From Planctomycetota bacterium (GTDB lineage Bacteria > Planctomycetota > B15-G4): 64,000 nt of DNA. This document shows positions 16,577 to 25,490 of the stretch, piece by piece (the stretch's first letter is position 1; every line of letters starts with the position of its first letter). The stretch is from assembly GCA_020638905.1 (NCBI GenBank), contig JACKHP010000024.1, forward strand, positions 1 to 64,000, given 5' to 3'. The translations under genes were made by a program, and so were the position numbers. The notes below the pieces were generated by a model. The model was not told where the DNA came from and did no database searches. It saw nothing but the letters and a program-made list of their open reading frames with translations.

Positions 16577-19405
16577 ATGAGCCATCCCCGGCCCTCCGGT
16601 CGGGTGCGGTGGCCGTTCGGACGACATCGCGTCCAGAGCGCCCGCCGCCCCGTGTCCACGTCCGCGCTCCCGACGGACGGAGCCACCCGACGGCGGGCCC
16701 GAACGCTGCTGTGGTGCGGCGCCCTGACGGCCGGAGCGCTCGCCGCCTTCTCCGGGGACGGCGCACCTCGCAGCGCCGAGGGCGGTCATCCCGCGCTCGC
16801 GGCGGCGACGTCCTCCGAGGCCCTCGGCGGACCCGACGCGACGCGCTCCGACGACGAGCCACCGGTGCTGCTCGACCCCGACGGACGTGGCGCGCGGCAG
16901 CCCCTCCGGGTGCCCGGCGCGGCCACGACGTCGGCGACGACGGGCGCGACCTCCGGTGCCGGCGCGGGCACGCCGTCCGCCGCCTCGACTCCCGTCTCGG
17001 TGCCCGTGCTCGTGCAGGAGGCCCTGCCGGTCGGCGAGAGCGGGGTCGATCGCGTGGGTGCCGTGGCGACGTTCGGCCTGCCGTTCCCGCAGGGCCAGGT
17101 GCAGCAGATCCAGGGACGCCCGGCGCTGTCGGTCGCGGGGTCGCCGATCTACCAGTTCACGACCCTCGACACCTGGCCCGACGGCTCGGTGAAGTGGGCG
17201 CTGTGCGACGTGCGCGCCGACGTCACCGCCGGCGGCAAGACGCTCGGACTCACGGTGAAGAAGGGCCTGGGCAGCAACTCCCTGGTCGGCCTCGCGAGCG
17301 ACGCACCGGGTGCCGTGCAGGTCGACTCCGGCCCGCTCCGGCTGTGGCTGCCGAAGGACCACGGCGGCAGCGTGCATCCGATCCTGTACGCCAAGCACGT
17401 GAGCGCCAAGCTCTCCGCCCCCGCCGCCCCCATGTGGCTGCTGGGACGCGCGACGAACGGCGACCTGCTCACCACGGGGCACGACACGCACGTCACGCTG
17501 CTGCACAACGGCCCCGCGCGGGCCCTGCTGCAGATCGACGGATCGCTCGTCGATCCGTCCGGCGCGTGGGCGGTCGACTTCACCTGCTACGTCACGCTGC
17601 GTCGCGGCAGCTCCGACCTCGAGGTGACGGTCACGATCCGCGACGCGAACATCGCCCATCCCCAGCACGTGGTGCTCGAGTCCGTCGGGCTCGTGCTCGC
17701 AGGACAGGTCGGCGCCGCACCGCTGGCCAGCATCGCGCGTCCCACGGGCACGCCGGCGCTCGTCCAGCCGCTGGCTCCCGGCGACTGGTGCTTCGCGTAC
17801 CAGGCGCACTCGAGCGCGTCGGCGATCTACACCGATTCGCCCGAGTACCTGCCGCACATCCCCAAGCTGCCGGGGAGCCAGGTCGACTACGAGCAGGAGG
17901 GATACCAGATCCAGGTCGCCGGCAACGACGTCATCCCGCTCGGGAACCGCGACGCGTATCCCGAGCACGGCTGGCTCGACCTCTCCGGACAGGACGGCGG
18001 CGTCACGATGTCGATCCTGCACATGCCCTACCTGTGGCCGGCGGCGCTCGAGGCCTCGGGTTCGGGCCTGCTCGTGGCTGGCGTCTACACCTCGCGCAAC
18101 AGCGCGCCCTACACCTGGATGTGGCGCCAGCACGAGAGCCGCACCGCGGTCTTCTCGTTCCACAAGGGACACGGCGGCGGCGTGCCCGACGCGGCGCAGC
18201 TCGAGGCCGTGGCGCTGCGGCTCGACCTGCCGCTCACGGGACGCGCGGTCGACTACAAGCACTACGACCAGGCCGGCGTGTTCCCGTACCGGCTGCTGAC
18301 CGTGGCCGAGCAGGAACAGGCCTACGCGTGGATGGGCATCCCGCACACGCTGCAGACGTCGAACGACGGCTACACCGAGATGCGCTACATCGGCAAGTCG
18401 TTCACCGGCGGGACGAACAACTACTCGCTCAACGAGGACCGCCTCGTGGCGCGCTGGCTGCGACACGGACAGGGCGGCGCGTACGTCAAGGCGCTCGACT
18501 ACTCGCTCTGGAAGGCCGAGTGGCAGATCCGGCGCTCGGACGATCACGTCTACACCACCGACGTGACGGCCACGAACGAGGGCATCGTCCCGACCACGAC
18601 ACGCAGCTTCGGCGACGAGGAGCACCGCTATCGCGAGGGCCTCGTCGAGAGCTACTGGCTGACCGGCGACCCGCGCTACCGCGACGCGCTCTTCGACGAG
18701 GTCGAGGTGCTGAAGACCGTCACCAACTACCAGCAGGAGCGCTCGATGTACCAGACGCTGCGTGCCGAGGCGCTCGTCGCCGAGTTCACCCACGACGACA
18801 CGCTCCTCGACGTGCTGCGCCAGAAGGCCCAGTGGTTCTGCTCACCCACCGTCGACATCCTGACCGAGACGGCCGGCTGGGGCTGGGAGAGCGCGCCCGA
18901 CCTGGGCGACCGCCGCTACTACGTGAACTCGGCCGACAACAAGGCCGAGAAGCCCCCGGGCGAGAACTTCCAGTGCCGCGGCTTCATCACGGCCAGCCTC
19001 GGCCCCATCGGGCTCTACCAGGCGGCACGCGCGCTGGGCGTCTCGACGCCCATCGGAGCGCTGGCCCGCGGCCGCATGCGCGACCTCTCGTTCTGGACGC
19101 GCAACGAGCTGTTCCCGTTCGTGCCCGACCCGGCGAACCGCCATCTGCCGTACTCGTACGCGGTCACCTTCCAGCAGGTCACCGAGTACGAGACGTCCGA
19201 CTTCCACCCGATCCTGCTGGGGATGGCCGAGGCGTACGTCGACACGGGCGACGTCACGTACCTGAAGCGCGGCGTGCAGCAGCTCGAGGCCTTCGCGGCC
19301 CACGACAACGGACCGCACGACGACAATCTCTACCTGGCCGACACGCGCCCCGACTGCCAGCACTTCTTCGCGGTCTACCGCGACTGGTACCTGAGCCAGT
19401 TCTGA
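16577..19405 (+). CDS. Rhamnogalacturonan-lyase-like protein (PcRGLX/YetA type)
   Basis: 942 residues, long for a single-domain secreted enzyme. An Arg-rich cytoplasmic-looking N-terminus, a membrane segment (LLWCGALTAGALAAF, about 45-60) and a Thr/Ala/Gly/Ser-rich linker to about 145 suggest anchoring in the membrane. Residues from about 150 read GAVATFGLPFPQGQV and later WPDGSVKWALCDV, the hallmark start of the PcRGLX/YetA exo-polysaccharide lyase family. The C-terminal 400 residues (GLVESYWLTGDPRYRDAL, AWGWESAPD-like) are the alpha/alpha-barrel part. The predicted role is cleavage of an acidic plant or algal polysaccharide. SD AGGA lies nine bases before the ATG. Confidence 0.75.
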   Translation: MSHPRPSGRVRWPFGRHRVQSARRPVSTSALPTDGATRRRARTLLWCGALTAGALAAFSGDGAPRSAEGGHPALAAATSSEALGGPDATRSDDEPPVLLDPDGRGARQPLRVPGAATTSATTGATSGAGAGTPSAASTPVSVPVLVQEALPVGESGVDRVGAVATFGLPFPQGQVQQIQGRPALSVAGSPIYQFTTLDTWPDGSVKWALCDVRADVTAGGKTLGLTVKKGLGSNSLVGLASDAPGAVQVDSGPLRLWLPKDHGGSVHPILYAKHVSAKLSAPAAPMWLLGRATNGDLLTTGHDTHVTLLHNGPARALLQIDGSLVDPSGAWAVDFTCYVTLRRGSSDLEVTVTIRDANIAHPQHVVLESVGLVLAGQVGAAPLASIARPTGTPALVQPLAPGDWCFAYQAHSSASAIYTDSPEYLPHIPKLPGSQVDYEQEGYQIQVAGNDVIPLGNRDAYPEHGWLDLSGQDGGVTMSILHMPYLWPAALEASGSGLLVAGVYTSRNSAPYTWMWRQHESRTAVFSFHKGHGGGVPDAAQLEAVALRLDLPLTGRAVDYKHYDQAGVFPYRLLTVAEQEQAYAWMGIPHTLQTSNDGYTEMRYIGKSFTGGTNNYSLNEDRLVARWLRHGQGGAYVKALDYSLWKAEWQIRRSDDHVYTTDVTATNEGIVPTTTRSFGDEEHRYREGLVESYWLTGDPRYRDALFDEVEVLKTVTNYQQERSMYQTLRAEALVAEFTHDDTLLDVLRQKAQWFCSPTVDILTETAGWGWESAPDLGDRRYYVNSADNKAEKPPGENFQCRGFITASLGPIGLYQAARALGVSTPIGALARGRMRDLSFWTRNELFPFVPDPANRHLPYSYAVTFQQVTEYETSDFHPILLGMAEAYVDTGDVTYLKRGVQQLEAFAAHDNGPHDDNLYLADTRPDCQHFFAVYRDWYLSQF

Positions 19406-19460
19406 CCCCGCGTCCACGCCGCCGCGGTGCCGTCGTCGCGTGCGCGCACCGCCCGACGGC

Positions 19461-19481
19461 GCGGGGCGCCCGGCGCCCCGC
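19461..19481. terminator. Bidirectional hairpin between convergent genes
   Basis: GCGGGGCG and CGCCCCGC pair around a 5-base loop, between the stop of the lyase gene (19405) and the stop of the lipoprotein gene (19487, opposite strand). Confidence 0.55.
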
Positions 19482-19486
19482 GGACG

Positions 19487-19948
19487 TCAGCGAGGCGAGG
19501 CTCCGAGGGGCACCACGCCCTCGCGCAGTGGCACGAGCCGCTGGCCGTCGAAGGCGTACGGCGTGCCGGCGTACTCGCCCTCGAGGCGGAACAGCGTGAG
19601 ATCGTCGACCTCGCGATAGCAGTTGAGCGGCGGACGCGCGGCCTCGACCGGCTGTCCGTCGGCGTCGACCTGCTGCGACTCGTCGACGACGTCCTCGAGC
19701 AGCCGATCGCTGCGCGGATCGACCAGGGCGACGCCGTCGACCACCAGCCCGCGCTCGCACACGCAGCCCCAGTCGGGGACGTAGACCTGTCCCTCGAGGA
19801 CGACGATCGGACGGTCGTAGCGCGCGTACAACTGCTGCAGGCGGGCCAGGTCGAAGCCCGGACCGACGGGATGCATCACGAAGCGCGGGACGGAACCGCA
19901 ACCGACCACGCCCATCGCGGCCAGCAGCACGAGACACCGCATCCGCAT
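19487..19948 (-). CDS. Small lipoprotein of unknown function
   Basis: 153 residues. The N-terminus MRMRCLVLLAAMGVVGCGS has a lipobox with the likely modified Cys at position 17. The rest is unrecognised; it has three spaced Cys in VPDWGCVCERG and PPLNCYRE and short beta-strand-like segments ending with FDGQRLVPLREG. GGGAG lies seven bases before ATG 19948; an ATG two codons further in is also possible. It has its own intergenic region on both sides, so no operon partner helps. Confidence 0.7.
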   Translation of the reverse strand: MRMRCLVLLAAMGVVGCGSVPRFVMHPVGPGFDLARLQQLYARYDRPIVVLEGQVYVPDWGCVCERGLVVDGVALVDPRSDRLLEDVVDESQQVDADGQPVEAARPPLNCYREVDDLTLFRLEGEYAGTPYAFDGQRLVPLREGVVPLGASPR

Positions 19949-20103
19949 GTCGAGACTCCCGGACGTCAGACCACCTCCCGCGGCGCGGCGCCGATCGCCG
20001 TGCCGGTCGGAGCACCAGAGCAGACCAAGCCGCGAGGCCCCGCGTCCAGGATCGCTTCGCGACGCACGGGCCGCGGCCGAGGCACGAGGGAGCCGGAGCG
20101 CAC

Positions 20104-21069
20104 TCAGGGGCGCGACCATTCGTAGCGGAAGCGCACCGACGGAGAGAGCGCCGAGAGCAGCCCGAACGACGGCGCGGGCACCTCGGCGGAGGTGGCGTAG
20201 ACGTTGCGCGGCGTGCCCGTCCCCACGCGGTAGGTGATCACCTCGGCGTCGTCCAGCCCCGCCTCCTGCATGGCCATGTCGAGCACCTCGTCGAGGTACG
20301 CGATGCCGTCGACGAGGCCCGCCTCGAGCGCCTTCTGCGCGGTCAGGACGCGTCCGTCGGCGAGCTTGCGCACCGCGGCCACGTCGAGACCCGGACGTCC
20401 TTGGTCGACGACCGCGACGAAGCGCTCGAAGTACGAGTCGACGAGATCCTGGAAGACGGCGCGCTCGCTCTCGGTGAGCGCGCGGTAGGGGCTGCCCATG
20501 TCCTTGTACTCGCCGCTCTTCACGGCCTCGCTGCGCACCCCGAGCATCTCCATCAGCCCGTGCGCGTCGGTGATCTGCGTGATCACGCCGATGCTGCCCG
20601 TGACCGTGGTCGGCAGGGCGTAGACGCTGTCGGCGGCCATCGCCACGTACACTCCGCCCGACGCGGCCGTGTCCATCATGCAGGCCAGCACGGGGATGCC
20701 GCGGCGCGCCTTGAAGCGCATCAGCGCGCGGTGCATCAGGTCGGCGGCCGTCACGCCCCCGCCCGGCGAGTCGATGCGCAGCACGACCGCGCGCACGTCG
20801 GGGTCGCTCGCCGCGATCTCGAGCTCGGTCACCAGATCGGCCACGCTGTTGCGCGTGCTCGAGAGCAGGCTGCTCTCCGACGCGTCGGTCAGCTCGCCCT
20901 CGATCGAGAGCATGAGCACCTTCTCGCCGGTCCAGAACGAGTCGGCATCGCGCACCACGACCTCGACCAGGCCGGTCGGGATCGGGCCCCCTCCCACCGG
21001 CGCGTAGATGATGCAGCCCGAGGGGGCCAGCAGCGCGAGCAGGGCGAGCAGGCGGACGCGGACGGACAT
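20104..21069 (-). CDS. sppA: Signal peptide peptidase SppA-type serine protease, lipoprotein
   Basis: 321 residues, the length of the short, single-domain (Bacillus-type) SppA. It degrades leftover signal peptides in the membrane. The N-terminus is a lipoprotein signal (LLALLAPSGCIIYAP). LRIDSPGGGVTAAD starts the crotonase-like fold. The nucleophile Ser is in DTAASGGVYVAMAAD and the general-base Lys is in KSGEYKDMGS, both as expected. GGAG precedes ATG 21069 by eight bases, and a TAGACT -10 box lies 28 bases upstream of the start. Confidence 0.9.
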   Translation of the reverse strand: MSVRVRLLALLALLAPSGCIIYAPVGGGPIPTGLVEVVVRDADSFWTGEKVLMLSIEGELTDASESSLLSSTRNSVADLVTELEIAASDPDVRAVVLRIDSPGGGVTAADLMHRALMRFKARRGIPVLACMMDTAASGGVYVAMAADSVYALPTTVTGSIGVITQITDAHGLMEMLGVRSEAVKSGEYKDMGSPYRALTESERAVFQDLVDSYFERFVAVVDQGRPGLDVAAVRKLADGRVLTAQKALEAGLVDGIAYLDEVLDMAMQEAGLDDAEVITYRVGTGTPRNVYATSAEVPAPSFGLLSALSPSVRFRYEWSRP

Positions 21070-21097
21070 GGGGCGGACTCCGGCGGGGAACGCCGGG

Positions 21098-21103
21098 AGT
21101 CTA
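21098..21103 (-). promoter_or_regulatory. -10 box (TAGACT) for sppA
   Basis: GGGTAGACTCCC on the minus strand would start a transcript with a leader of about 22 bases that still contains the GGAG ribosome binding site. It is the same hexamer as at 5312-5317. Confidence 0.5.
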
Positions 21104-21177
21104 CCCGCGCCGGGCGGCCGGACCGGCGCTCCGATCCGCGAGCGCGGCCCGGACCGGCGTAGCGCGAGGCTCGGCGG

Positions 21178-21206
21178 TTGGCTCCGGACGGTCCGGAACG
21201 GATACT
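21178..21206 (+). promoter_or_regulatory. Sigma-70-like promoter for the b562-like gene
   Basis: TTGGCT (21178-21183), a 17-base spacer and GATACT (21201-21206). Transcription would begin near 21213, 30 bases before the ATG, with GGAG eight bases ahead of it. This is one of the best -35/-10 pairs in the window. Confidence 0.6.
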
Positions 21207-21242
21207 GCGTGAATTCCCATCCGACTCCGTGGAGCCTCCGCC

Positions 21243-21734
21243 ATGACCTCTCTCCGCCCCTTCGCGCCGCGCCTGCTGGGTGTCGCCTGCCTCGCCGTGC
21301 TCGTGCTCGGCCTGTCGGTCGTCGCCCGCACCGAGACCAAGGCGCCCACCCCCGACGAGCAGCTGCACGAGCTCATGATCGGCCTCAAGCGCCAGCTCAA
21401 GGAGTTCGGACGCGCGGTGGCCGATCCCGCCATGAACGAGACCTCGCTGGCCGCCGTGGCCGAGATGCAGGCCATCGCGCTGGCGGCCAAAACGCTCGAG
21501 CCCTCGAACCTCGACGAGAAGCCGAAGGAGGAACGCGCCGCACACAAGGCCGCCTACCGCGCCGACATGGCCCGCATGCTCTCCGACCTGTGCCAGATGG
21601 AGATCGCCATCCTCGAGGGTCGCAACGCCGACGCCCAGGCGACCCTGCAGGGCCCGCTCTTCGACCTGCGCGAATCGAGCCACGAGAAGTACCAGAAGGA
21701 AGAGGGCGAAGAGCACCACGAGCGGCGTCGCTGA
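21243..21734 (+). CDS. Cytochrome b562-like periplasmic four-helix protein
   Basis: 163 residues: signal anchor (LLGVACLAVLVLGLSVVA) then a helical domain that matches the spacing of soluble cytochrome b562. Helix 1 carries LHELMIGLKRQL with Met45. The middle has AEMQAIALAAKTLEPSNLDEKP, much like the M-x-A-A-x-L-x-A-x-K-x-x-P-x-x-L pattern of CybC. The last helix carries DLRESSHEKYQ with His147. Met and His are the two heme ligands of b562, so heme binding is plausible, but no CxxCH is needed or seen. The C-terminus EEGEEHHERRR could bind metal. Family assignment is from pattern, not alignment. Confidence 0.6.
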   Translation: MTSLRPFAPRLLGVACLAVLVLGLSVVARTETKAPTPDEQLHELMIGLKRQLKEFGRAVADPAMNETSLAAVAEMQAIALAAKTLEPSNLDEKPKEERAAHKAAYRADMARMLSDLCQMEIAILEGRNADAQATLQGPLFDLRESSHEKYQKEEGEEHHERRR

Positions 21735-21750
21735 GCGACGTCGCCGGGCC

Positions 21751-21779
21751 GACGCGGCGCGGCGGGGGCGCGCCGCGTC
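21751..21779. terminator. Perfect 11-bp hairpin between convergent genes
   Basis: GACGCGGCGCG pairs exactly with CGCGCCGCGTC around a 7-base loop. The right arm overlaps the stop codon of the FAD-subunit gene (stop at 21778-21780). Confidence 0.6.
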
Positions 21780-22635
21780 AGGCCAGCGAGAGCACGAAGC
21801 GGCGCACGAGTCGCGCCGCCACGTCGCGCCGGTAGGCTGCGGTCGAGCGCACGTCGTCGATCGGTGCGATGTCGTGCGTGAGCGCCTCGGACGCACGCTG
21901 CGCGAGGGCCGCGTCGGCGCGCTCTCCGACGAGCAGGTCCTCGGCCGCGCGCGCCCGCACGGGACGCTCGCGCACAGCGCCCAGGCCCAGCCGCGCGCAG
22001 GTGATGCGCCGCTCGTCGTCGAGCACGGCCACGGCGGCCAGCATCACCTTGCTGACCGATTGTGCGCGGCGCGTCCCGACCTTGCGCCAGGCGTGGCGCG
22101 CGCCCTCGCTCGCGAAGAGCGCGCGCCGACCGAAGCGCAGCGCCGCAATGAGTTCGCCGGGGCGCAGGTCGGTCGTGCGGTAGCCGGTGCAGAAGTCGTC
22201 GAACGCGACGAGGCGCACGCCCTTTCGCGAGACGAGCTCGACCTCGGCGTCGAGCGCCAGCAGCGCCGGGAGCGTGTCGCCCACCGGTGAGCAGGTGCCG
22301 ACGTTGCCGCCCAGCGTCCCGCGCGCCTGGATCTGCCAGGCGCCGACCTCGCGCGCCACCGCCGCGAGCAGCGGCAGGTGCCGACGCACGTCGTCGCTCG
22401 CCAACAGCATCGAATAGGTCGTCGCGGCCCCGATGCGCAGCGAGCCGTCGCGCATCGGCTCGACGCCCACGAGCCCTGGCAGTCCGAACAGGTCGATCAC
22501 GCCCGCCGGCGCGGGACGTCGTCCCGCGTCGACCATCAGGTCGGTGCCACCGGCCAGCACGCGCCAGTCGGCGTGCTCCTCGCGCACGGCGAGGGCCTCG
22601 TCTAGCGTGGCGGGACGGATCCAGGGCGTCGTCAC
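21778..22635 (-). CDS. Molybdopterin dehydrogenase FAD-binding subunit
   Basis: 285 residues, usual length for the FAD (medium) subunit of xanthine-dehydrogenase/CO-dehydrogenase-type enzymes. VLAGGTDLMVD and the later TLGGNVGTCSPVGDTLPALLAL are the two FAD-binding signatures. It transfers electrons from the iron-sulfur subunit to the final acceptor. It is the last gene of a three-gene operon and starts with GTG overlapping the stop of the 2Fe-2S gene (GTGA). Confidence 0.92.
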   Translation of the reverse strand: MTTPWIRPATLDEALAVREEHADWRVLAGGTDLMVDAGRRPAPAGVIDLFGLPGLVGVEPMRDGSLRIGAATTYSMLLASDDVRRHLPLLAAVAREVGAWQIQARGTLGGNVGTCSPVGDTLPALLALDAEVELVSRKGVRLVAFDDFCTGYRTTDLRPGELIAALRFGRRALFASEGARHAWRKVGTRRAQSVSKVMLAAVAVLDDERRITCARLGLGAVRERPVRARAAEDLLVGERADAALAQRASEALTHDIAPIDDVRSTAAYRRDVAARLVRRFVLSLA

Positions 22636-23117
22636 GGCGCCCCTTCACCGGACGGACCGGCAGCCGGGCGCGCGGCGGCGCAGAGCGCGTCGATCACGAG
22701 CTGGTATCCCGTGCAGCGGCACAGGTTGCCGGCCAGCAGTTCGCGCAGCCGCTCGGCCGACGCGTCGGGCTCGCGGCGCAGCGCGGCCGTGGCGCAGACC
22801 GCGATGCCCGGCGTGCAGATGCCGCACTGCGTGCCGCCGAAGCGCACCAGCGCGTCCTGCACGGCCGAGAGCAGCTCGCCGTCGCCGAGGCCCTCGACGG
22901 TCATGATCTCGGAGCCGTCGACCTGTCCCGCGGGGACGAGGCACGAGCACACCGGCTCGCCGTCGAGCAGCACGGTGCACGCACCGCACTCGCCCTCGCC
23001 GCAGCCCTCCTTGCTGCCGGTCAGGCGCAGCTCGTCACGCAGCACGTCGAGCAGTCGCCGCTGCGGGTCGACGTCGAGCAGCAGGTCGCGTCCGTTGAGG
23101 CGTACGCGCAGGGTCAC
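22632..23117 (-). CDS. (2Fe-2S)-binding subunit of molybdopterin dehydrogenase
   Basis: 161 residues, typical of the small subunit. The plant-ferredoxin-like cluster motif is CGEGECGACTVLLDG plus a later Cys in PVCSC; the second, helical cluster domain has GGTQCGICTPG and GNLCRCTGYQ. All eight cluster Cys are present. It starts with GTG at 23117, overlapping the large-subunit stop (GTGA), so the subunits are probably made in fixed ratio. Confidence 0.92.
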   Translation of the reverse strand: MTLRVRLNGRDLLLDVDPQRRLLDVLRDELRLTGSKEGCGEGECGACTVLLDGEPVCSCLVPAGQVDGSEIMTVEGLGDGELLSAVQDALVRFGGTQCGICTPGIAVCATAALRREPDASAERLRELLAGNLCRCTGYQLVIDALCAAARPAAGPSGEGAP

Positions 23118-25414
23118 GTCGCTCCCTCCCGCGCGGCGCGCGCCGCGGCGATCGTCTCGGGCAGCATCGGGACGCACGCGGGCTCGATGCCCAGAGCGTC
23201 GGCCAACGCGTTCGCCGCCGCGGCGGCCGGGCCGTCCATCGGGATCTCGCCCACGCCCTTGGCCCCGTGGGGACCGAACGGGTACGGAGACTCGACGAGC
23301 AGCGTCTCCATCTTCGGGGCGTCGGCGCTCGTGGGGATGATGCAGTCGGTCATGCGCGGGTTGAGCACGCGTCCCCCGCCGTACTTCACGGCCTCGAGCA
23401 GGGCCCAGCCGAGCGCCTGCAGCGTGCCGCCCTCGATCTGTCCCTGCACCATGACGGGGTGGATCGCGTGGCCGACGTCGACCGCGTGCACGCAGCGTTC
23501 GATCGTGACCTCGTGCGTGTCGTCGTCGACCGCCACGTCGACCAGGCACGCCGCCCAGCCGTACACGGGATACGCCGAGCCGGTGTAGCTCTCGTCGTCC
23601 CACGCGATGCCGGGCGGCGGAGCGTAGGTCACCGTGCGCTCGGCCTCGCCCACGTCGCGCACGTGCGCCCGCGCGATCTCGCCCAGGTCGGCGCCGGACA
23701 GACCGTGCGCGCGGCCCCACGCGAGCAGGTGCGCACGCAGCGCGGTGGCGGCGTCCTCGACGACCTTGCCGACGACCATGCAGGTGCGCGAGGCCACCGT
23801 CGGTCCGCTGTCGGGGACACGGTCGGTCGTCGGTTCGAGCACCGAGACGCGCGCGCCGTCGACGCCCAGGGCGTCGGCCGCGATCTGCGCGAAGGTCGTG
23901 AAGGCTCCCTGTCCGATGTCGGTCGAACTGCTGCGCACCTCGAAGCCGCCGTCGGGACGGGTCGCGACGCTGGCGCGTCCCGCGAGGCGTTGCTCGCCGC
24001 TGCCGGTGAAGCCCGCGCCGTGCATGCAGAAGGCGATGCCCCGACCGCGCCGCACCGGCGACCCGAGGCGCACGTCGGGAAGTTCGTCGCGCGGCGGCGG
24101 CCACGCGGGCGACGAGCTGCCCTCGTGATCGGGACGCGGCGACGGCGCCACGCGCCGCAGCGCGTCGAGCACCGCCAGGCTGCCCACGCTGTGCTCGAGC
24201 ACCTGGCCGGTCGAGGTCGTGTCGCCCGCGCGCAGCGCGTTCTTGCGGCGCAGCTCCCAGGGATCGACGCCCAGGGCGCGCGCCGCGCGGTCGACCTGAC
24301 GCTCGGTGGCGAAGATCGCCTGGGGCGCGCCGAAGCCGCGGAAGGCGCCGTGCGGCGGGGTGTTCGTCGCCAGCGCCCGCCCGACGACCCGCACGTGCGG
24401 CAGCCGGTAGGGACCGGCGGCGTGCAGCACGGCGCGCGAGAGCACCACCGGCGTGAGCGTCACGTACGCTCCGCCGTCGAGGACCAGGTCGACGTCGGCC
24501 GCGACGAACGTGCCGTCGCGCATGAGCCCGAGCCGGTGGCGCACCCGCGACGGATGACGCTTCGTGGTGGCCGCGACGTCCTCCTCGCGGTCGTACACGA
24601 TCTTCACCGGACGCCCCGCCGCGCGCGCCAGGAGCGCGGCGTGCAACGCGAGCATCGACGGATACTCTTCTTTGCCGCCGAAGCCGCCGCCGGTCACGGC
24701 CTGGGTCACGATCGCGTGCGCGTCGTCGAGTCCGAAGAGCACCTTCATCGCCGAGTGCACGTAGTACGGGCACTGCATCGAGCCCGTCACGTGGCAGGCT
24801 CCGTGCTCGTCCCAGTGCGCAAGCATGCCCTGGGGCTCGATGTACATCTGCTCCTGCGCACCCGTCTCGTAGACACCCTCGATCACGAGGTCGCAGCCCG
24901 CCAGCGCCCGCTCGACCTCGTCGCCCTTCGCGATGCGCAGGGTCTTCATCACGTTGTCGTCGCCGTGCACGAGCGCGTCGGCGCGCAACGCGGCGTCGAG
25001 GTCGAGGGCCGCGGGGAGCTCGTCGACCTCGAGCCGCACCGCGGCCGCGGCGGCGAAGGCCCGCGCGCGCGTCGAGGCGGCCACGAGCGCCACCGGCTCG
25101 GCCACGTGCCGGATCGTCCCGCCCACGGGCACCAGCGCGGGCTGGTCGCCTTCGATGAGCGAGACCACGTTGCACCCGCGGATGTCGGCCGCGGTCACGA
25201 CCGTCACGTCGCTCCAGTCGAACGCTCGGTCGAGGTGCACTCCCCGCAACCGGCCGTGCGGGACGCTGGAGCGCACCGTCGCGCCGTGCCACGCGTCCTC
25301 GCAGGGCAGGTCGTCGACGTACAGCGCGCGCCCGCTGACCTTGGCCGCGCCGTCGACGCGCGGCGGGGAGCGCCCCACGGCGACGTCGGCGGGAGAATGC
25401 GTCGGCACGGACAC
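23114..25414 (-). CDS. Xanthine-dehydrogenase-family molybdopterin-binding subunit
   Basis: 766 residues, matching the large subunits of stand-alone XDH-type enzymes. Features in order: RVDGAAKVSGRALYVDD (start of domain 1), VTGGGFGGKEEY and GAFRGFGAPQ (cofactor binding), STDIGQGAFTTFAQ, and near the end HGAKGVGEIP, whose Glu is the catalytic base that activates the Mo ligand. The substrate (a purine or another N-heterocycle or aldehyde) cannot be decided. GTG 25414 is the chosen start. A TACGAT -10 box lies about 33 bases upstream. First gene of the operon. Confidence 0.92.
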   Translation of the reverse strand: MSVPTHSPADVAVGRSPPRVDGAAKVSGRALYVDDLPCEDAWHGATVRSSVPHGRLRGVHLDRAFDWSDVTVVTAADIRGCNVVSLIEGDQPALVPVGGTIRHVAEPVALVAASTRARAFAAAAAVRLEVDELPAALDLDAALRADALVHGDDNVMKTLRIAKGDEVERALAGCDLVIEGVYETGAQEQMYIEPQGMLAHWDEHGACHVTGSMQCPYYVHSAMKVLFGLDDAHAIVTQAVTGGGFGGKEEYPSMLALHAALLARAAGRPVKIVYDREEDVAATTKRHPSRVRHRLGLMRDGTFVAADVDLVLDGGAYVTLTPVVLSRAVLHAAGPYRLPHVRVVGRALATNTPPHGAFRGFGAPQAIFATERQVDRAARALGVDPWELRRKNALRAGDTTSTGQVLEHSVGSLAVLDALRRVAPSPRPDHEGSSSPAWPPPRDELPDVRLGSPVRRGRGIAFCMHGAGFTGSGEQRLAGRASVATRPDGGFEVRSSSTDIGQGAFTTFAQIAADALGVDGARVSVLEPTTDRVPDSGPTVASRTCMVVGKVVEDAATALRAHLLAWGRAHGLSGADLGEIARAHVRDVGEAERTVTYAPPPGIAWDDESYTGSAYPVYGWAACLVDVAVDDDTHEVTIERCVHAVDVGHAIHPVMVQGQIEGGTLQALGWALLEAVKYGGGRVLNPRMTDCIIPTSADAPKMETLLVESPYPFGPHGAKGVGEIPMDGPAAAAANALADALGIEPACVPMLPETIAAARAAREGAT

Positions 25415-25447
25415 GGGGACGGGCGGGGCTCCACGCGGGGAGGTCCG

Positions 25448-25453
25448 ATCGTA
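25448..25453 (-). promoter_or_regulatory. -10 box (TACGAT) for the molybdopterin dehydrogenase operon
   Basis: GGTTACGATCGG on the minus strand in the 76-base gap upstream of GTG 25414; predicted leader about 27 bases. No clear -35. Confidence 0.45.
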
Positions 25454-25490
25454 ACCCTCGGCGCGGGCCGCTCCGAGCCCCGTCCCGCGA

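Noticed and set aside
16212..16862. Minus-strand 216-codon open frame across the AT-richer island
   Set aside because: It overlaps the start of the lyase gene and reads as Arg/Ser low complexity; no ribosome binding site.
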